Positions 1 through 11,718 of a DNA stretch of 64,000 nucleotides are shown here, piece by piece (the first letter of the stretch is position 1; each line of letters starts with the position of its first letter). Made by a program: the position numbers and the translations under genes. The stretch comes from Cladopsammia gracilis. Lineage: Eukaryota; Cnidaria; Anthozoa; Scleractinia; Dendrophylliidae. The notes beneath the pieces are model-generated. The model did no database searches and was not told the origin of the DNA. It saw only the letters and a list, made by a program, of their open reading frames with translations. The stretch spans positions 542,001 to 606,000 of the forward strand of contig JAJGOT010000211.1 in assembly GCA_022457155.1 (NCBI GenBank), read 5' to 3'.

Positions 1-475
1 GGACTGATATGAGAAAAAAGAAAACTAATCTATGACCATTTATGATTGACGTTCTGTCAGGGAACTTGGAACTGACGTGTTGGTCCTGTCATTCCGACAG
101 GGACCTATATTATTATTCGGGGGCCCTCGATAGGGAGTTTGTACTGAATGTTGGATTCATTATACATTTAGTACATTTCTTACTTATTTGTTAATTTTCC
201 TCTCATATCGTAATTGTTTTGTAAGCGTTTAATTTTCTGTATAGTTTAGATCTTTAGCAGTATTACGTAACCTCTTTCTCCTTTGTATGTCGTATATTAG
301 TGCCCATCAGTCACTATTTCTTTGTCTCAATCATAAATTAGGGTTTTTATTTTTTTTTTGCTGAAGAACAAAGCCTAAAGTCAAGCTTTCGCGGTTGCAG
401 GATATTTTTTTCAAATGAGTTGCTAGTTCAGCTAGTTTTCTTGCAGGTATTTTTTTTTCAAAATCCCCTCCCGTC

Positions 476-900
476 TCTCCCCCCCCCCCCCACCCCCCCC
501 CCCCCCCGCACCCCTGCCTCAGAAATCCAGAAATCTGATGAAATCTCCCAACATCAGCTCCTGAGTTTTACTTTGTGATGATCACTTTAGTAAATACCTT
601 TGTAAGTCTGTTGTTACAATCCCTCGGGTCACGTCACAATATAAAGCGCTTCGGGTGAAGCTTTCTTGGCAATATCATCAATCTCCTTGCCAGTTTCGAT
701 GCTTCGTCAATGAAGAAATTGGTTCTGAAACATCGAGTAAAATGTGATTACCTAATACACATGTACTTTGAAAAAAAATTCTGGTTTTAGCCTGATTTGT
801 GCCGACCTGAGGGTGAATACACGTCTAACCGGATTGATGGCATACAGGTCAAGCGTGACCTTAGCGGAGGGGGGGGGGGGGGGGGTTGGGGGGGGGGTGT
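476..900. repeat. Poly-C (476-508) and poly-G (869-896) runs
   Basis: Two homopolymeric C/G tracts lie in a region without recognised genes. The sequence between them (510-860) is unique to the eye and contains no long frame. Confidence 0.85.
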
Positions 901-1982
901 ACCACAACGATACAAATGTGAAAAACAGCTTAAATTGATGACTTTTTCACGGGTGGATGATGAGTAAAAAAACTTTAAGGACTTATCTGTGGTTTTATCA
1001 TCTGTATTGGACTTCGAATTAAAACTCTTGAATTATTTCCTTGGAGTAGCGCAACTACCAACCGTGCCACTCCACCCTGGTTCACTGGTGATGCCATGTC
1101 ACATAAGAGATTGCGACATACACATAAACTGATTGTGAAATTTGAAATCGGATCACTCAGGTCACGAGATGAATTCAAACCATTTATTTCATGCACTACT
1201 GAATGAAAGGAGTTTAGGACTCCAGTTGTCTTGTTAAGCGTAAGGCTATTCAGTCTATTTACTGTCTCTGTTTTTCAGGGCAAGTGTGGAGCGCGAGAGC
1301 TTATCCCCTCGCGTGCGTTTCATGAATAAGGCCGGGAGGGGTGAATAGGTCTACGGATTTTGTAAATAAATTTGCCTGGATTTCGGATTAAAAGAAACAT
1401 TTTAGACTGATTTGTGGATCCTTCCAACGAGCGGATTACGGATTTTTCCATTTTATGGGTCTTCATTTTCGCCTTTGCAATTCTTACCGTATATTTAGGA
1501 TCTGTTTACGACGTGCAATGCGCGAGAAAACTCAAGAAGACCTTTTCTTTTACAAAAAAAAAATCCCATCACAGCATAATTGCAAGGATTCAAGTCAGGA
1601 CATTTTTGTTGCATCTCAAAACTTCACAAATAAATTATGGATTGAGATTTGGGCACGGACACGGCTATCAAAGAATAACGGATGGGCGGATTTGTATGTC
1701 CCTATTCACCCCCCTCAATAAAGTGTTTTATCCGCCGAATCACTAAGCACCTCTGTTACGCGGCGTGTTTTCAATCGGCTCATCTCTATCACGATGCTTG
1801 AAAATATGTTAAAGCTTTCGTAAGCGATCGACTAGCTCTCGTTACGAAATTTTTCGAATTCCCGAGATTTGACTGAGGAAGTTCAACAGATATTAGTTTT
1901 GTGGCTTGAAATAGTTTTTGGACGCGCGCAGACTGGGTTCGAGTTTATCAAACATAAAAATATACTGCAAGGCTGAACTGAC

Positions 1983-2224
1983 TACGTAAAAAAGTTGACT
2001 TTGCGAGACACCGATACGACAGGAACCGATAAAGTAGGGTTGCAACCGTGGACTGCAAGAATACAGCCGTAAATAGATAACACAATGACCCGTCTTTACA
2101 GTTTGCTACGCCGTAGTGCTGACAGAGGCCTTCACATGAACGAAACAGCTGTCCACGGTTGCAACCCTACTTTATCGGTTTCTGTCGTATTGGTACCTCG
2201 CAAAGTCAACTTTTTTACGTAGTA
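1983..2224. repeat. Imperfect palindrome with ~70-bp arms
   Basis: Left arm 1983-2053 (AAAAAAGTTGACTTTGCGAG ... GGGTTGCAACCGTGG) is the reverse complement of right arm 2153-2224. A third, partial copy of the right arm at 2742-2807 leads directly into the ~64-bp array. Confidence 0.8.
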
Positions 2225-2811
2225 AGATCAGCCTTTCAGTTTATTGTTTGTTCATTTTTTTGGCTGATTAGGTCTTTCGTAGATCCTACGGTGATTGTTA
2301 GCAGCATTATCGTTTGCGGTCTTTTGCAGATTTTACGTCTATTTCTATATATATTTTGGGACCGTAGGTCTTTACAGATCCGATATGCTGTGTTTTCTTT
2401 TAGCATGGTTTTGTCCATGCGTTTGAATGCTTACATTGGCCGGGCTTGTACATGCACATTTTTCATTTTTGCGAGACACCATTGCGACATTTTGGGACTC
2501 CTTGTTCCCCGGGAGCAAGTGATGTGGAAACGCGTGAGTCGGGTGAAAAGTTAGTTCCAAGGTACGGAACTTGATATGGTAAACGGTCATTGCTGCGAGC
2601 CCCCAGGCGAGCAGCACACTAATTTTTGGTTTGCCTGTGGCTCCTTGTACTACTTGTAGTTTTGTAATCTATTCACGGCTGCATTCTTGCAGTCGTCTTT
2701 AGTTTGCTACACCTTGCTGATGAGCTTCAATAAGAGCGAAACCGCTGTCCACAGTTGCAATTTACTTTATCGGTTTCTGTCGTTATTTGTGTCTCGCAAA
2801 GTCAACGTTCG

Positions 2812-3680
2812 GTTAACATTTGATAGCGCGTGTGTCTCGCGGTATTGCCGGCGATTGCGAGTTTCTCTCGCGGAATTTACATGTGATAGTAAGTGTGTCT
2901 CGCCAAAATTGGCAATTGCGAGTGTGCCTCGCGATGTGATAGCGAGTGTGCCTCGCGGAATTCGCTATTGCGAGTTTGTCTCGCCGACTGTGATAGCGGG
3001 TGCGTCTCGCCGAATTTTGTTGTTGTGCCAAGTTTGTCTTTCAAAATTCCTTTTTGCAACTGAGGCGCGAGTTTGTTCCGCCGAATTTTGTTGTACTAGG
3101 TTTGTCTTGCTGATTTTTCTTGTTGAACACGCGAGTTTGTCTCGCGGAATTTTGTTGTTGTAGCAAGTTTGTCTTGCTAGATTACTTTGCTACAACGCGT
3201 GAGTTTGTCTCGCCGAATTTTGTTGTTGTGGCAAGTTTGGCTTGCCAAATTAGTTTGTTGCAACGCGCGAGTTTGGATCGCCGAATTTTGTTGTTGTACC
3301 AAGTTTGTCTTGCTAAATTTCTTTGTTGCAACGCGCGAGTTTGTCTGGCAAATTTTTGTTACATCAGGTTCGTCTTGCTAAATTTGTTTGTTGCTACGCG
3401 TGAGTTTTCCTCATTGCCAAATTTTGTTGTTGTAGCAAAAGTTCGTCTTACTATATTTGTTTGTTACAGCTCAGTGTGTATGTCACGCCGAATCTAGTTG
3501 TTGCAGAAAGTTATTGTTTGTTGCAGGGCGTCAGTTGTCTTGCTGAATAATTTTGTTGTAGTTGTAGCAAGTTTGTCTTACTTAATTTGTCTGCTAAAGG
3601 GCGCGAGTTGTCTTGTAGCTGAAATTGTTTGTTGTTTGACTTTGAACATTTCTTTGTTACAGTGAGTTTGTCGAGCCGCA
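2812..3680. repeat. ~64-bp tandem array (TTTGTCTCGCCGAATTTTGT)
   Basis: Degenerate units alternate GCGAGTTTGTCTCGCCGAAT with TTGTTGTTGTAGCAAGTTTG and TCTTGCTAAATTTGTTTG. About 13 units are visible, decaying toward 3680. The first units are shorter and richer in GC. Long open frames across it are by-products of the repeat. Confidence 0.85.
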
Positions 3681-3907
3681 TTTTCACTAGGGTGAGGGAT
3701 TGCAGAAAACTAGTTTAATGAGATACAAATCATATTTCTATCTCATTGAATAACAATACATCCCCATCACGTTTCGTTCGAAAAAAAAATTTTCTGCAAT
3801 CCTGCACCTCACTGACTCCGCATTTTTGTATTCTGTATGTTTCCGTGGGTAACCTTTTTGCGAAGCTTCCAATTCCTCGAAGGGATTGTCTAATATCTTA
3901 TTATCCT

Positions 3908-3975
3908 CATCTTCCCGCCCCCTGGAGCGAGCTCCAGGGGGCGGGAAGATGAGAGACCCTGGGAACGAGGTTGTT
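3908..3975. repeat. Hairpin fragment of the CAACCTCGTTCCCAGGG family
   Basis: CCCGCCCCCTGGAGCGAGCT is followed by its complement, then AGAGACCCTGGGAACGAGGT. It is one arm of the family with an internal palindrome. Confidence 0.75.
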
Positions 3976-4079
3976 GTAAAGCGAGAAAAAGCAATAAAAA
4001 GCGATAAAACTATAATTTTGAAATTATTGTCCGCCATCTTGGATCCGCCATCTTGGATTTTCTTTTTGTTTTGTTTAAA

Positions 4080-5580
4080 TTAAAATTTAAAAAATATCTA
4101 AATGAGAAAAGGATCAGAATGTATCAAACACGTATCAAACTAATGTCTATTATCCAAACAATGAACTTAGAAGCGTTATTTAATAAATAGTAAACTATCC
4201 AACACTGCATCCATTGTCGAACCGCAATAAGATATGGGGATAAATTTGGCTCTCGTCCCTTTGTGTCATCCAGTGTCCTGTTACCATATCAACGATGGAC
4301 TCCTCCCCAATACTAATAACTAACTAAGGAGGCCATCGTTACAACCTAGTCGTAACTCCCCAAATCCGTCACCGTGTCCAACGAGAAAAGGTTTCTTCAG
4401 TATCCACAAGTACCGTGCATCGTGACACACTCTCGGCTTGGTGGTCTCAGCCGTTACGGGTAGTACTAAATGAGGTGGTTTCGCATGACCAACCTTACCC
4501 ACGAGCGAGATCGCACCGGTTTGCAGGCGATTTAAAAGCATTTTGCGGACAAATTCTCCAAATTATTTACACGATGCGTTACTCCTCAGTGAGTATTAAG
4601 GGGGTTGGCCGGTCGGAATCGCAACGTTCCCCCTTGAACGTCCCCCTAAAGTGTCTAAAGTATGGAAATATTAACGCATTATGCCGCTATCGAAGATAGC
4701 ACATTCTCCTGGTTCAATAAGGGTGCCAACTTCGCTATTTCTGCCCAATTAACTGCCTTTCTATGGGGAGTTCCTCTGCGACAAAAATGGTCCGGATCCC
4801 GGAACATTAATTCATCAAGCTGTGCAATAGCCTCTCCCTTTTTCTACTAGTCGAGCCATTTTCAAGCCGGTCATTTCCTGCCCTCTTACCGCTGACCCAT
4901 ACGGGCTTCCCCCGGTATTGACCCACTGAGTTGCATTTGTGCAATCACCGGCATTATTGATGGAGGTATTAAATCGTCATGCTTTTCCCATGACCAGTGT
5001 ATCGCCAGAAACGAAAAACAAAGACAAAAAAGGCGAAATACGTGTGTGAAAAAACCCCGCAGAAGTCAGCAGAGAGAGGACAGTCTTGACCCAGTATGAC
5101 CGGGAGGGTTTTGAGGTACCCTGGTTTCAGAGACTGTCGACTCCCTGTGACTACAGGCAGAAAGTACAATAGGGAAAAAGAAAACTTACAGCTCTCGCGG
5201 ATCAAAGGGAGAGCATGGGGGGTGGATCTGAGGAAATATATAAGCATTTTAAATATTTACGTCACCCTTTCGCCATATATTTACTGTACTGGTTCCCCCA
5301 TTTTGCTTCGCTTATTCTAGATCCGCCCCTTTAACACCCCAGTATGTCAACAAACAACCCATTCTAACGCTCCGCGTTTATTGCACTTATACAATCGTGA
5401 AAGAAAAATATTTCTCATGTGACAACACCGGTCCTTACATCTACTTAATTCTGGAGTCTCATCCACTTATTGTCCCAAGCCTGCTCTCGGGAGGTCCAGT
5501 TTCCCACTCGCTATTTGACCGGGCGGTAAAATTCGCGTTTCTCATCCTGATCGTCCCGAGATAAAAACCCGCGACTAATG
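4080..5580. other. Unannotated stretch, no gene or repeat recognised
   Basis: I see no frame longer than about 95 codons, no splice-linked exons and no inverted or tandem repeat of note. Base composition is like the flanks. Confidence 0.5.
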
Positions 5581-5628
5581 GAGTCGTGCCATTCCGCTTG
5601 CAACATCCTGGAACTTGAGATGGTTAAG

Positions 5629-6072
5629 CCTAAAGAATACCGTTCAGAAGGACGTCGGACACCTTATTGAAACTTATATAACTGAGTAACTGGTTAGCTT
5701 TCAGTTGATGTTATGGGTAGCAGTTTATATAGTTAAATTTAGGCCTGAACAACCCGAGAAGCTAGGTGGTACAGTGGTACAGTGGTACGGTAGGCTATCT
5801 AAGCCTTAGCCTCCTACGCAGACGTCCTTAGGGCTCGTCACGCAATCTTTCCGGGGAGGAAAGATTGCGTGACGAGCCTAAGGACGTCTGCGTAGGAGGC
5901 TATCTAAGCCTAAGCCTAGCTGAGATCACAGGTTCAATCCTGAGTGGGGGATGTTAGATTTTCTTTTTTACACTTAAAAATTTATTGAAAATAAAATTCT
6001 AAGTGTCGACATTACGGTATATAAGTCTTAATAAGGTGTCCGACGTCCCTCCAAACGGTATTCTTTAGGCAC
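5629..6072. mobile_element. TIR element with tRNA-like core (copy 1), split by a hairpin insertion
   Basis: Left GCCTAAAGAATACCGTTCAG...GTCGGACACCTTATT matches right AATAAGGTGTCCGACGTCCC...GGTATTCTTTAGGC as inverted repeats of about 45 bp. The core reads AGCTAGGTGGTACAGTGGTA and ACAGGTTCAATCCTGAGTGG, which look like degenerate A and B boxes of a Pol III promoter. A 96-bp hairpin (5807-5902) is inserted between them. Confidence 0.65.
5807..5902. repeat. Near-perfect 96-bp hairpin element (copy 1)
   Basis: Arms TAGCCTCCTACGCAGACGTC...CAATCTTTCC and their complement meet at a 4-5 base loop. The motif GGCTATCTAAGCCT occurs on both sides, suggesting a target duplication. A second copy is at 63748-63821. 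Confidence 0.9.
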
Positions 6073-6104
6073 AACCGTGAGACACATCGGTGAGATCTCA
6101 AACA

Positions 6105-7810
6105 TTTTTTCTCTTTTCCTTGGTGACCTCTCACCCCATTTCTTTTTTCTTTTCTTTTCTTTGGTGAACTCTCACCCATTTTTTTTCTTTTCTTTGTTGA
6201 ACTCTCACCCCATTTTTTCTTTTGTTTGGTGAACTCTCACCCCATTTTTTTTTCTTTTCTTTGCTGAACTCGCCCATTTTTCTTTTCTTTGGTGAACTCT
6301 CGCCCCATTTTCTTTTCTTTGGTGAACTCTCGCCCCATTTTTTTTCTTTGGTGAACTCTCACCCATTTTTTCTTCTTTTTTTTTTTGGTGAACTCTCACC
6401 CTATTTTTTTTTCTTTTCTTTGGTTAACTCTCACCCATTTTTTCTTCTTTTTTTTTGGTGAACTCTCACCCTATTTTTTTTCTTTTCTTTGGTTAACTCT
6501 CACCCATTTTTTTTCTTTTCTTTGGTGAACTCAGTTACCCATTTTTTTCTTTTCTTTGGTGAACTCTCACCCATTTTTTTCCCTTTTCTTTGATGAACTC
6601 TCGCCCATTTTTTTTTCTTTTCTTTGGTGAACTCTCACCCATTTTTTTTCTTTTCTTTGGTGAACTCTCACCCCATTTTTCCCCTTTTCTTTGGTGAACT
6701 CTCACCCCATTTTTTTCCTTTTCTTTGGTGAACTTTCACCCCATTTTTTAATTTTCTTTGGTGAACTCTCACCCATTTTTTTCCCTTTTCTTTGGTGAAC
6801 TCTCACCCATTTTTTCTTCTTTTCTTTGGTAACCTCTCGTCCCATTTTTTTGTTTCCTTGGTGACGTCTCACCCCATTTCTTTTGTTTTCTTTTCTTTGG
6901 TGAACTCTCACCCATTTTTTTTCTTTTCTTTGTTGAACTCTCACCCCATTTTTTCTTTTGTTTGGTGAACTCTCACCCCATTTTTTTTTCTTTTCTTTGC
7001 TGAACTCGCCCATTTTTCTTTTCTTTGGTGAACTCTCGCCCCATTTTCTTTTCTTTGGTGAACTCTCGCCCCATTTTTTTCTTTGGTGAACTCTCACCCA
7101 TTTTTTCTTCTTTTTTTTGGTGAACTCTCACCCTATTTTTTTTTTTTTCTTTGGTTAACTCTCACCCATTTTTTTTTCTTTTCTTTGGTGAACTCTTACC
7201 CATTTTTTTCTTTTCTTTGGTGAACTCTCGCCCATTTTTTTCCCTTTTCTTTGATGAACTCTCGCCCATTTTTTTTTCTTTTCTTTGGTGAACTCTCATC
7301 CCATTTTTTTTCCTTTTCTTTGGTGAACTCTCACCCCATTTTTCCCCTTTTCTTTGGTGAACTCTCACCCCATTTTTTCCTTTTCTTTGGTGAACTCTCA
7401 CCCCATTTTTTTTCTTTTCTTTGGTGAACTCTCACCCATTTTTCCCTTTTCTTTGGTGAACTCTCACCCATTTTTCCCTTTTCTTTGGTGAACTCTCACC
7501 CATTTTTTTTCTTTTCTTTGGTGAACTCTCACACATTTTTCCCCCTTTTCTTTGGCAACTCTCACCCATTTCTTTTTGTCTTTTTTTTGGAAAACTCTCA
7601 CCCATTTTTTTTCTTTTCTTTGGTGAACTCACCCATTTTTTTTCTTTTTCTTGGTGACCTCTCACCCCATTTTTTCCCTGTTTTCTTTGGTGACCTCTCA
7701 CCCCATTTTTTCTCTCTTTTCTTTGGTGACCTCTCACCCCATTTTTTTCTTTCCTTTTGTGACCTCTCACCCTATTTTTTTTTCGGTGAACTCTCACCCC
7801 ATTTTATTTG
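6105..7810. repeat. Pyrimidine-rich ~34-bp tandem array with higher-order duplication
   Basis: About 50 copies of a unit of the form TTTTCTTTTCTTTGGTGAAC then TCTCACCCCATTT vary in T-run length. The plus strand is almost all T and C. Order-specific variants (TTGTTGAACTC, then TTTTGTTTGGTGAAC, then TTGCTGAACTCGCCC) occur near 6200-6280 and again near 6930-7020. This indicates a duplicated block of about 740 bp. Open frames on the minus strand (RVHQRKEKM-type) follow from the repeat and are not genes. Confidence 0.9.
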
Positions 7811-8344
7811 ATTTGTTTTGACTACACTCTGCTTAGTGGTGTAAAACACATAGCTGCGGTGAACTCACCTGTTCCACTCTACTCCTAACTCCAAAAACAA
7901 ATAGCCACGCAGAGTCGCTGAGCTGCTTGTTGACACATTCATCCATTGTATTCGCAACATTATGACGTATTCCATCCATGTTAACTACACATACCAAACC
8001 TACAACTGACAGAGGTGCCTTGCGATGATAAAAGGCAGCTAACAATGTCTACACCGCCGAACATTACGTGAACATTTAAATAAGTATTCCAGACGGTATA
8101 GAATGTAGACCGCTCGTGCAGAAAGGCTCGTAACACGCCGGAGCTACCCGATGAATTAATAAGCTAACACATTGACTGAAATGCAAAACAAATGAAGCGT
8201 GGAACCAAAACAAGTAAACTTGTACAACGCTAAGCAAAGTAAAACACACAGAAAAGGAGGGTTGCAGCCCTTTCCCCCGCGCACAGTTCATATCTACACA
8301 TATCTTTAAAAGAGAAAACAGATATACTTTATCTCTAGCTCTCC

Positions 8345-8650
8345 CTGTTAAGCTTGTCCTGCTGCATGTTGGACTCCTTGTCCCGATGCTGGTTGAACTC
8401 CTTGTCCCGCGTCTGGTTGAACTCTCTGAGCTGCATTTCTCGCAGCAGGATGAACTCCTTGAATTCCTTGTTCCGCGGCGGCTGGTAGAACTCTTTGAGG
8501 TCTCTGTCTCACGGCTGGTTGAACAACCTGAGTCGCATGTCCTACGGCTGGTTGAATTCCTCGAGCTCCTTGTTCCGCGGCTGGCTGAACTCCTGAATTG
8601 CTTGTCCCACTGCATGTTGAACTTCTTGACCTCCTCGTCCAGGTACTGGA
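8345..8650. repeat. 33-bp-type tandem repeat with an 11-residue period on the minus strand
   Basis: Units such as GCTGGTTGAACTCCTTGTCC repeat about eight to nine times. On the minus strand the frame gives Ala/Gln/Gly-rich 11-residue repeats (QPAAEQGARGI, QPAVGHATQVV). The frame is open from about 8698 to 8348, but has no recognisable domain or flanking exons. It may be a minisatellite; coding use is not supported. Confidence 0.6.
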
Positions 8651-9329
8651 TATTATACGTCTGCTATCAGAAAATAGAAGAGGGGAACGAAGAGGCAAAA
8701 GAAATCCTTCGACGCGTCAGCGCACAACCACGCCGCACTGCAGTTGAGCCAAAGTGATAATTTATTCATATGTACTAATCTTATATGCGTTACTTTAATG
8801 TATGCAGTGTGAATAGTACAAAATGTTTGTCCAGAAGTAAAAGAGAGCAAAAATTTACCTACCCCTCCCCCCCAAATATTTGACGTTAAAAATTTTTGAT
8901 GTCTTTCAAGAACTAGTCCCAAGAAAAAACTATTCTAGCAAGAAAATGCACTATAAGTCAAAGAACGAGATCTTAAAATAAAAAATTCACCATATTTTAG
9001 TATTTTGAAAACCTATGTGTCAAAAACCGGTTGCCATGGCAACATGGTTAATCATACTGACATGTTATGGATACCAAAATGTCCCTACATAAACTCTAGG
9101 AAAAGTCAGAAAATTTCAGTCTCATAGCTATTTCGGTGTAAGAGTTATCACAATTTTACTGGAGGGGGGTTTCGAAAAGCGCCCCCCTCCCCCCTCCCCC
9201 AGTCTGAATAGGGGTAATGGTCCCCAACTAGAGTTACTAGGGGAGTAATCGCCAACAGGCTGATTCTCCCCATATCTTATCACAGCCCGGGCATTGTTTG
9301 CCGGGGATCCCAGTGAAAATATATTACTA

Positions 9330-9565
9330 TTCCGAAATTCGTAACCATTACGAGATTCGGAACCATTACGAAGATCGGAATTGTTTTACGAATGGCGGGC
9401 CATAATACATAGACACACACACGCACACACACGAAGAAACAGTCTACAGGCCGGAGCAAAAAATAGTTCCGAGATTCGTAATGGTTCCGAATCTCTCGGA
9501 ATGGTTTCGAATTTTCGAAATATTTCGAGATTCAAATTGAATCCGAAAATTTTACTTTCCTCCTT
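9330..9565. repeat. ~230-bp inverted/direct repeat (ATTCGTAACCATTACGAGA)
   Basis: AATTCGTAACCATTACGAGA and AGATTCGTAATGGTTCCGAA are inverted copies around a (CA)n-like stretch (9410-9432). Several shorter GAATCTC/GAGATTC echoes follow. Confidence 0.65.
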
Positions 9566-9942
9566 CTTTAGTGGTAAAAAGAAAAACGGCCGTAAAATTT
9601 CACAAGAATGATTTCAAAAAGCGCGATCGACTACTCAGCCCCGCATACACGCATTTTCCTCTGGAAACGAGGGAGTCTATTTTTACGTCTGTTAAGAAGA
9701 AGCGTATTTTCGGAATCAAGGCATTTATTAAGATGTTTTTTTTTCAGCGCATTAGATCATATACACATGTATTCTCGGCGTAAATTGCGCATTACCTGAT
9801 GCACAAAAACGTTCAAAACAGCCTGGAAGTTATTCTGGCATTTTTTTCTCGCTAGATTTTCGCGGGAAAACGTTTCGCAATATTCGATGAGTCGAGTACA
9901 CACGTACATCCTCCAGCCCCTCAAATAATGTTTATATTTAAA

Positions 9943-10347
9943 GGGGCACTGTCCGGCCGAAATAGCAAATTTTCGCTTAGCTTATTTCCACGTTATATCG
10001 CCAAATGCCACCGAATATGCAACTTAGTTAGATAACATATATTCGATCACTTAGTTGGATTCACAACAAAAGCATTAGTTTGGAGATAACGTGCAGGATT
10101 ACAAGGATTGAAGTGGATTACAGTTCATGAAATTTGATTTAGTTATAGGCGGTCAAGAAATCAAACTTGCTATTCTTGTGAAATTTTGACTTTTCTAGCC
10201 GTCGTTTCGTCTGTTTAGTTTATATTTCTTTGCTTCTATCACTTTTGGCGATGGTTTCTTGGCCAATTTCTAGATAATAAACTAAGCTTAAACCCAGCTC
10301 CTGCCCATAATGATTAAAACACCATATTTCAGCCGGGACAGTGTCCC
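9943..10347. mobile_element. ~400-bp TIR element (GGGACACTGTCC ends)
   Basis: The left end GGGGCACTGTCCGGCCGAAA pairs with the right end TTTCAGCCGGGACAGTGTCCC. It has no coding potential. An inverted copy occurs at 25170-25554, including ATTTGGTGGCATTTGGTGAT, and a fragment at 20215-20335. Confidence 0.75.
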
Positions 10348-10495
10348 TTGTCCCATTAAATGACATGTGCAAAAATGTAACAAAACGCACATCCACAAAC
10401 CCTCTATCCTGTCAACAGTCTCATTTTAGTGAATATTTAGCTCTCCTCCTTTCTCTCTCCAGACGTACTTGGTTCACTCCGCTCTCCTATTTCTT

Positions 10496-11666
10496 TTAAC
10501 CCTTTAAAGTGCCAAAAATCAAAATTCACGAAAAATGCCAAATTTTATTTTGTAAAATATTGACAAACAAATGGTACCAAGCAAAAGCACTGCTGAAAAG
10601 GTTTCATTTGAATGGTCACACCACAGGATTTCGTCAACAGATTCAAAAGTTAGAACAAATGGCACCATGCAAAAGTACTGCTGAAGAGGTTTCATTTGAA
10701 TGGTCACACCATAGGATTTCGTCAACAGATTCAAAAGTTAGAACAAATGGTACCATGCTAAAGTACTGCTGAAGAGGTTTCATTTGAATGGTCACACCAT
10801 AGGATTTCGTCCACAGACTCAAAAGTTAGAACAAATAGAACCTTGCAAAAGTACCGCTGAAGAGGTTTCATTTGAATGGTCACACCAAAGGATTTCGTCC
10901 AGACTCAAAAGTTAGAACAAATGGTACCATGCAAAAGTACTGCTGAAGAGGTTTCATTTGAATGGTCACACCATAGGATTTCGTTCGGACTCAAAAGTTA
11001 GCACAAATGGTACCATGCAAAAGTACTGCTGAAGAGGTTTCGTTTGAATGGTCACACCATAGGATTTCATCAACAGACTCAAAAGTTAGAACAAATGGTA
11101 CCATGCAAAAGTACTGCTGAAGAGGTTTCATTTGAATGGTCACACCATAGGATTTCGTCAACAGATTCAAAAGTTAGAACAAATGGTACCATGCTAAAGT
11201 ACTGCTGAAGAGGTTTCATTTGAATGGTCACACCATAGGATTTCGTCCACAGACTCAAAAGTTAGAACAAATGGAACCTTGCAAAAGTACTGCTGAAGAG
11301 GTTTCATTTGAATGGTCACACCATAGGATTTCATCAACAGACTCAAAAGTTAGAACAAATGGTACCATGCAAAAGTACTGCTCAAGAGGTTTCATTTGAA
11401 TGGTCACACCAAAGGATTTCGTCCACAGACTCTAAAGTTAGAACAAATGGTACCATGCAAAAGTACCGCTGAAGAGGTTTCATTTGAATGGTCACACGAT
11501 AGGATTTCATTAACAGACTCAAAAGTTAGAACAAATGGTACCATGCAAAAGTACTGCTGAAGAGGTTTCATTTGAATGGTCAGACCATAGGATTTCGTCC
11601 ACAGACTCTAAATTTAGAACTACACAGCATGTCTCCATAATTGGCTCTTGGAGTAAAATGGTTAAC
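10496..11666. mobile_element. TIR element filled with an 88-bp tandem array
   Basis: The left end (TTAACCCTTTAAAGTGCC) and right end (GGCTCTTGGAGTAAAATGGTTAA) form imperfect inverted repeats of about 22 bp. Between them run about 12 tandem copies of an 88-bp unit containing GTACTGCTGAAGAGGTTTCA, GTCACACCATAGGATTTCGT and GTTAGAACAAATGGTACCAT. Unit spacing was checked directly (10675 to 10763 is 88). The same ends and unit occur, with fewer repeats, at 54159-54566, 47090-47452 and 25558-25768. Confidence 0.85.
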
Positions 11667-11718
11667 CTGATATCTCCTAAAAGAAGCCTGCCCTTGGGCT
11701 AAAAACACTCCGGCTACC

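Noticed and set aside
2159..2554. 131-codon plus-strand frame with hydrophobic stretches
   Set aside because: It overlaps the palindrome at its start, has no homologous features and lacks splice or promoter context.
2687..3497. Overlapping open frames of 125-158 codons on the plus strand
   Set aside because: They arise from the ~64-bp tandem array; Cys/Leu/Phe-rich low-complexity content and three overlapping frames argue against a gene.
6202..7797. Several minus-strand open frames of RVHQRKEKMGESSPKK type
   Set aside because: They are translations of the ~34-bp pyrimidine-rich array; frames change with T-run length and there is no start, domain or splice context.
8076..8615. 179-codon minus-strand frame rich in Ser, Arg and Thr
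   Set aside because: It is the alternative frame of the 33-bp repeat tract, low complexity with no homology recognised.
10560..11640. CRISPR-like regularly spaced repeats
   Set aside because: The whole 88-bp unit is repeated with no unique spacers; the context is a eukaryotic TIR element.
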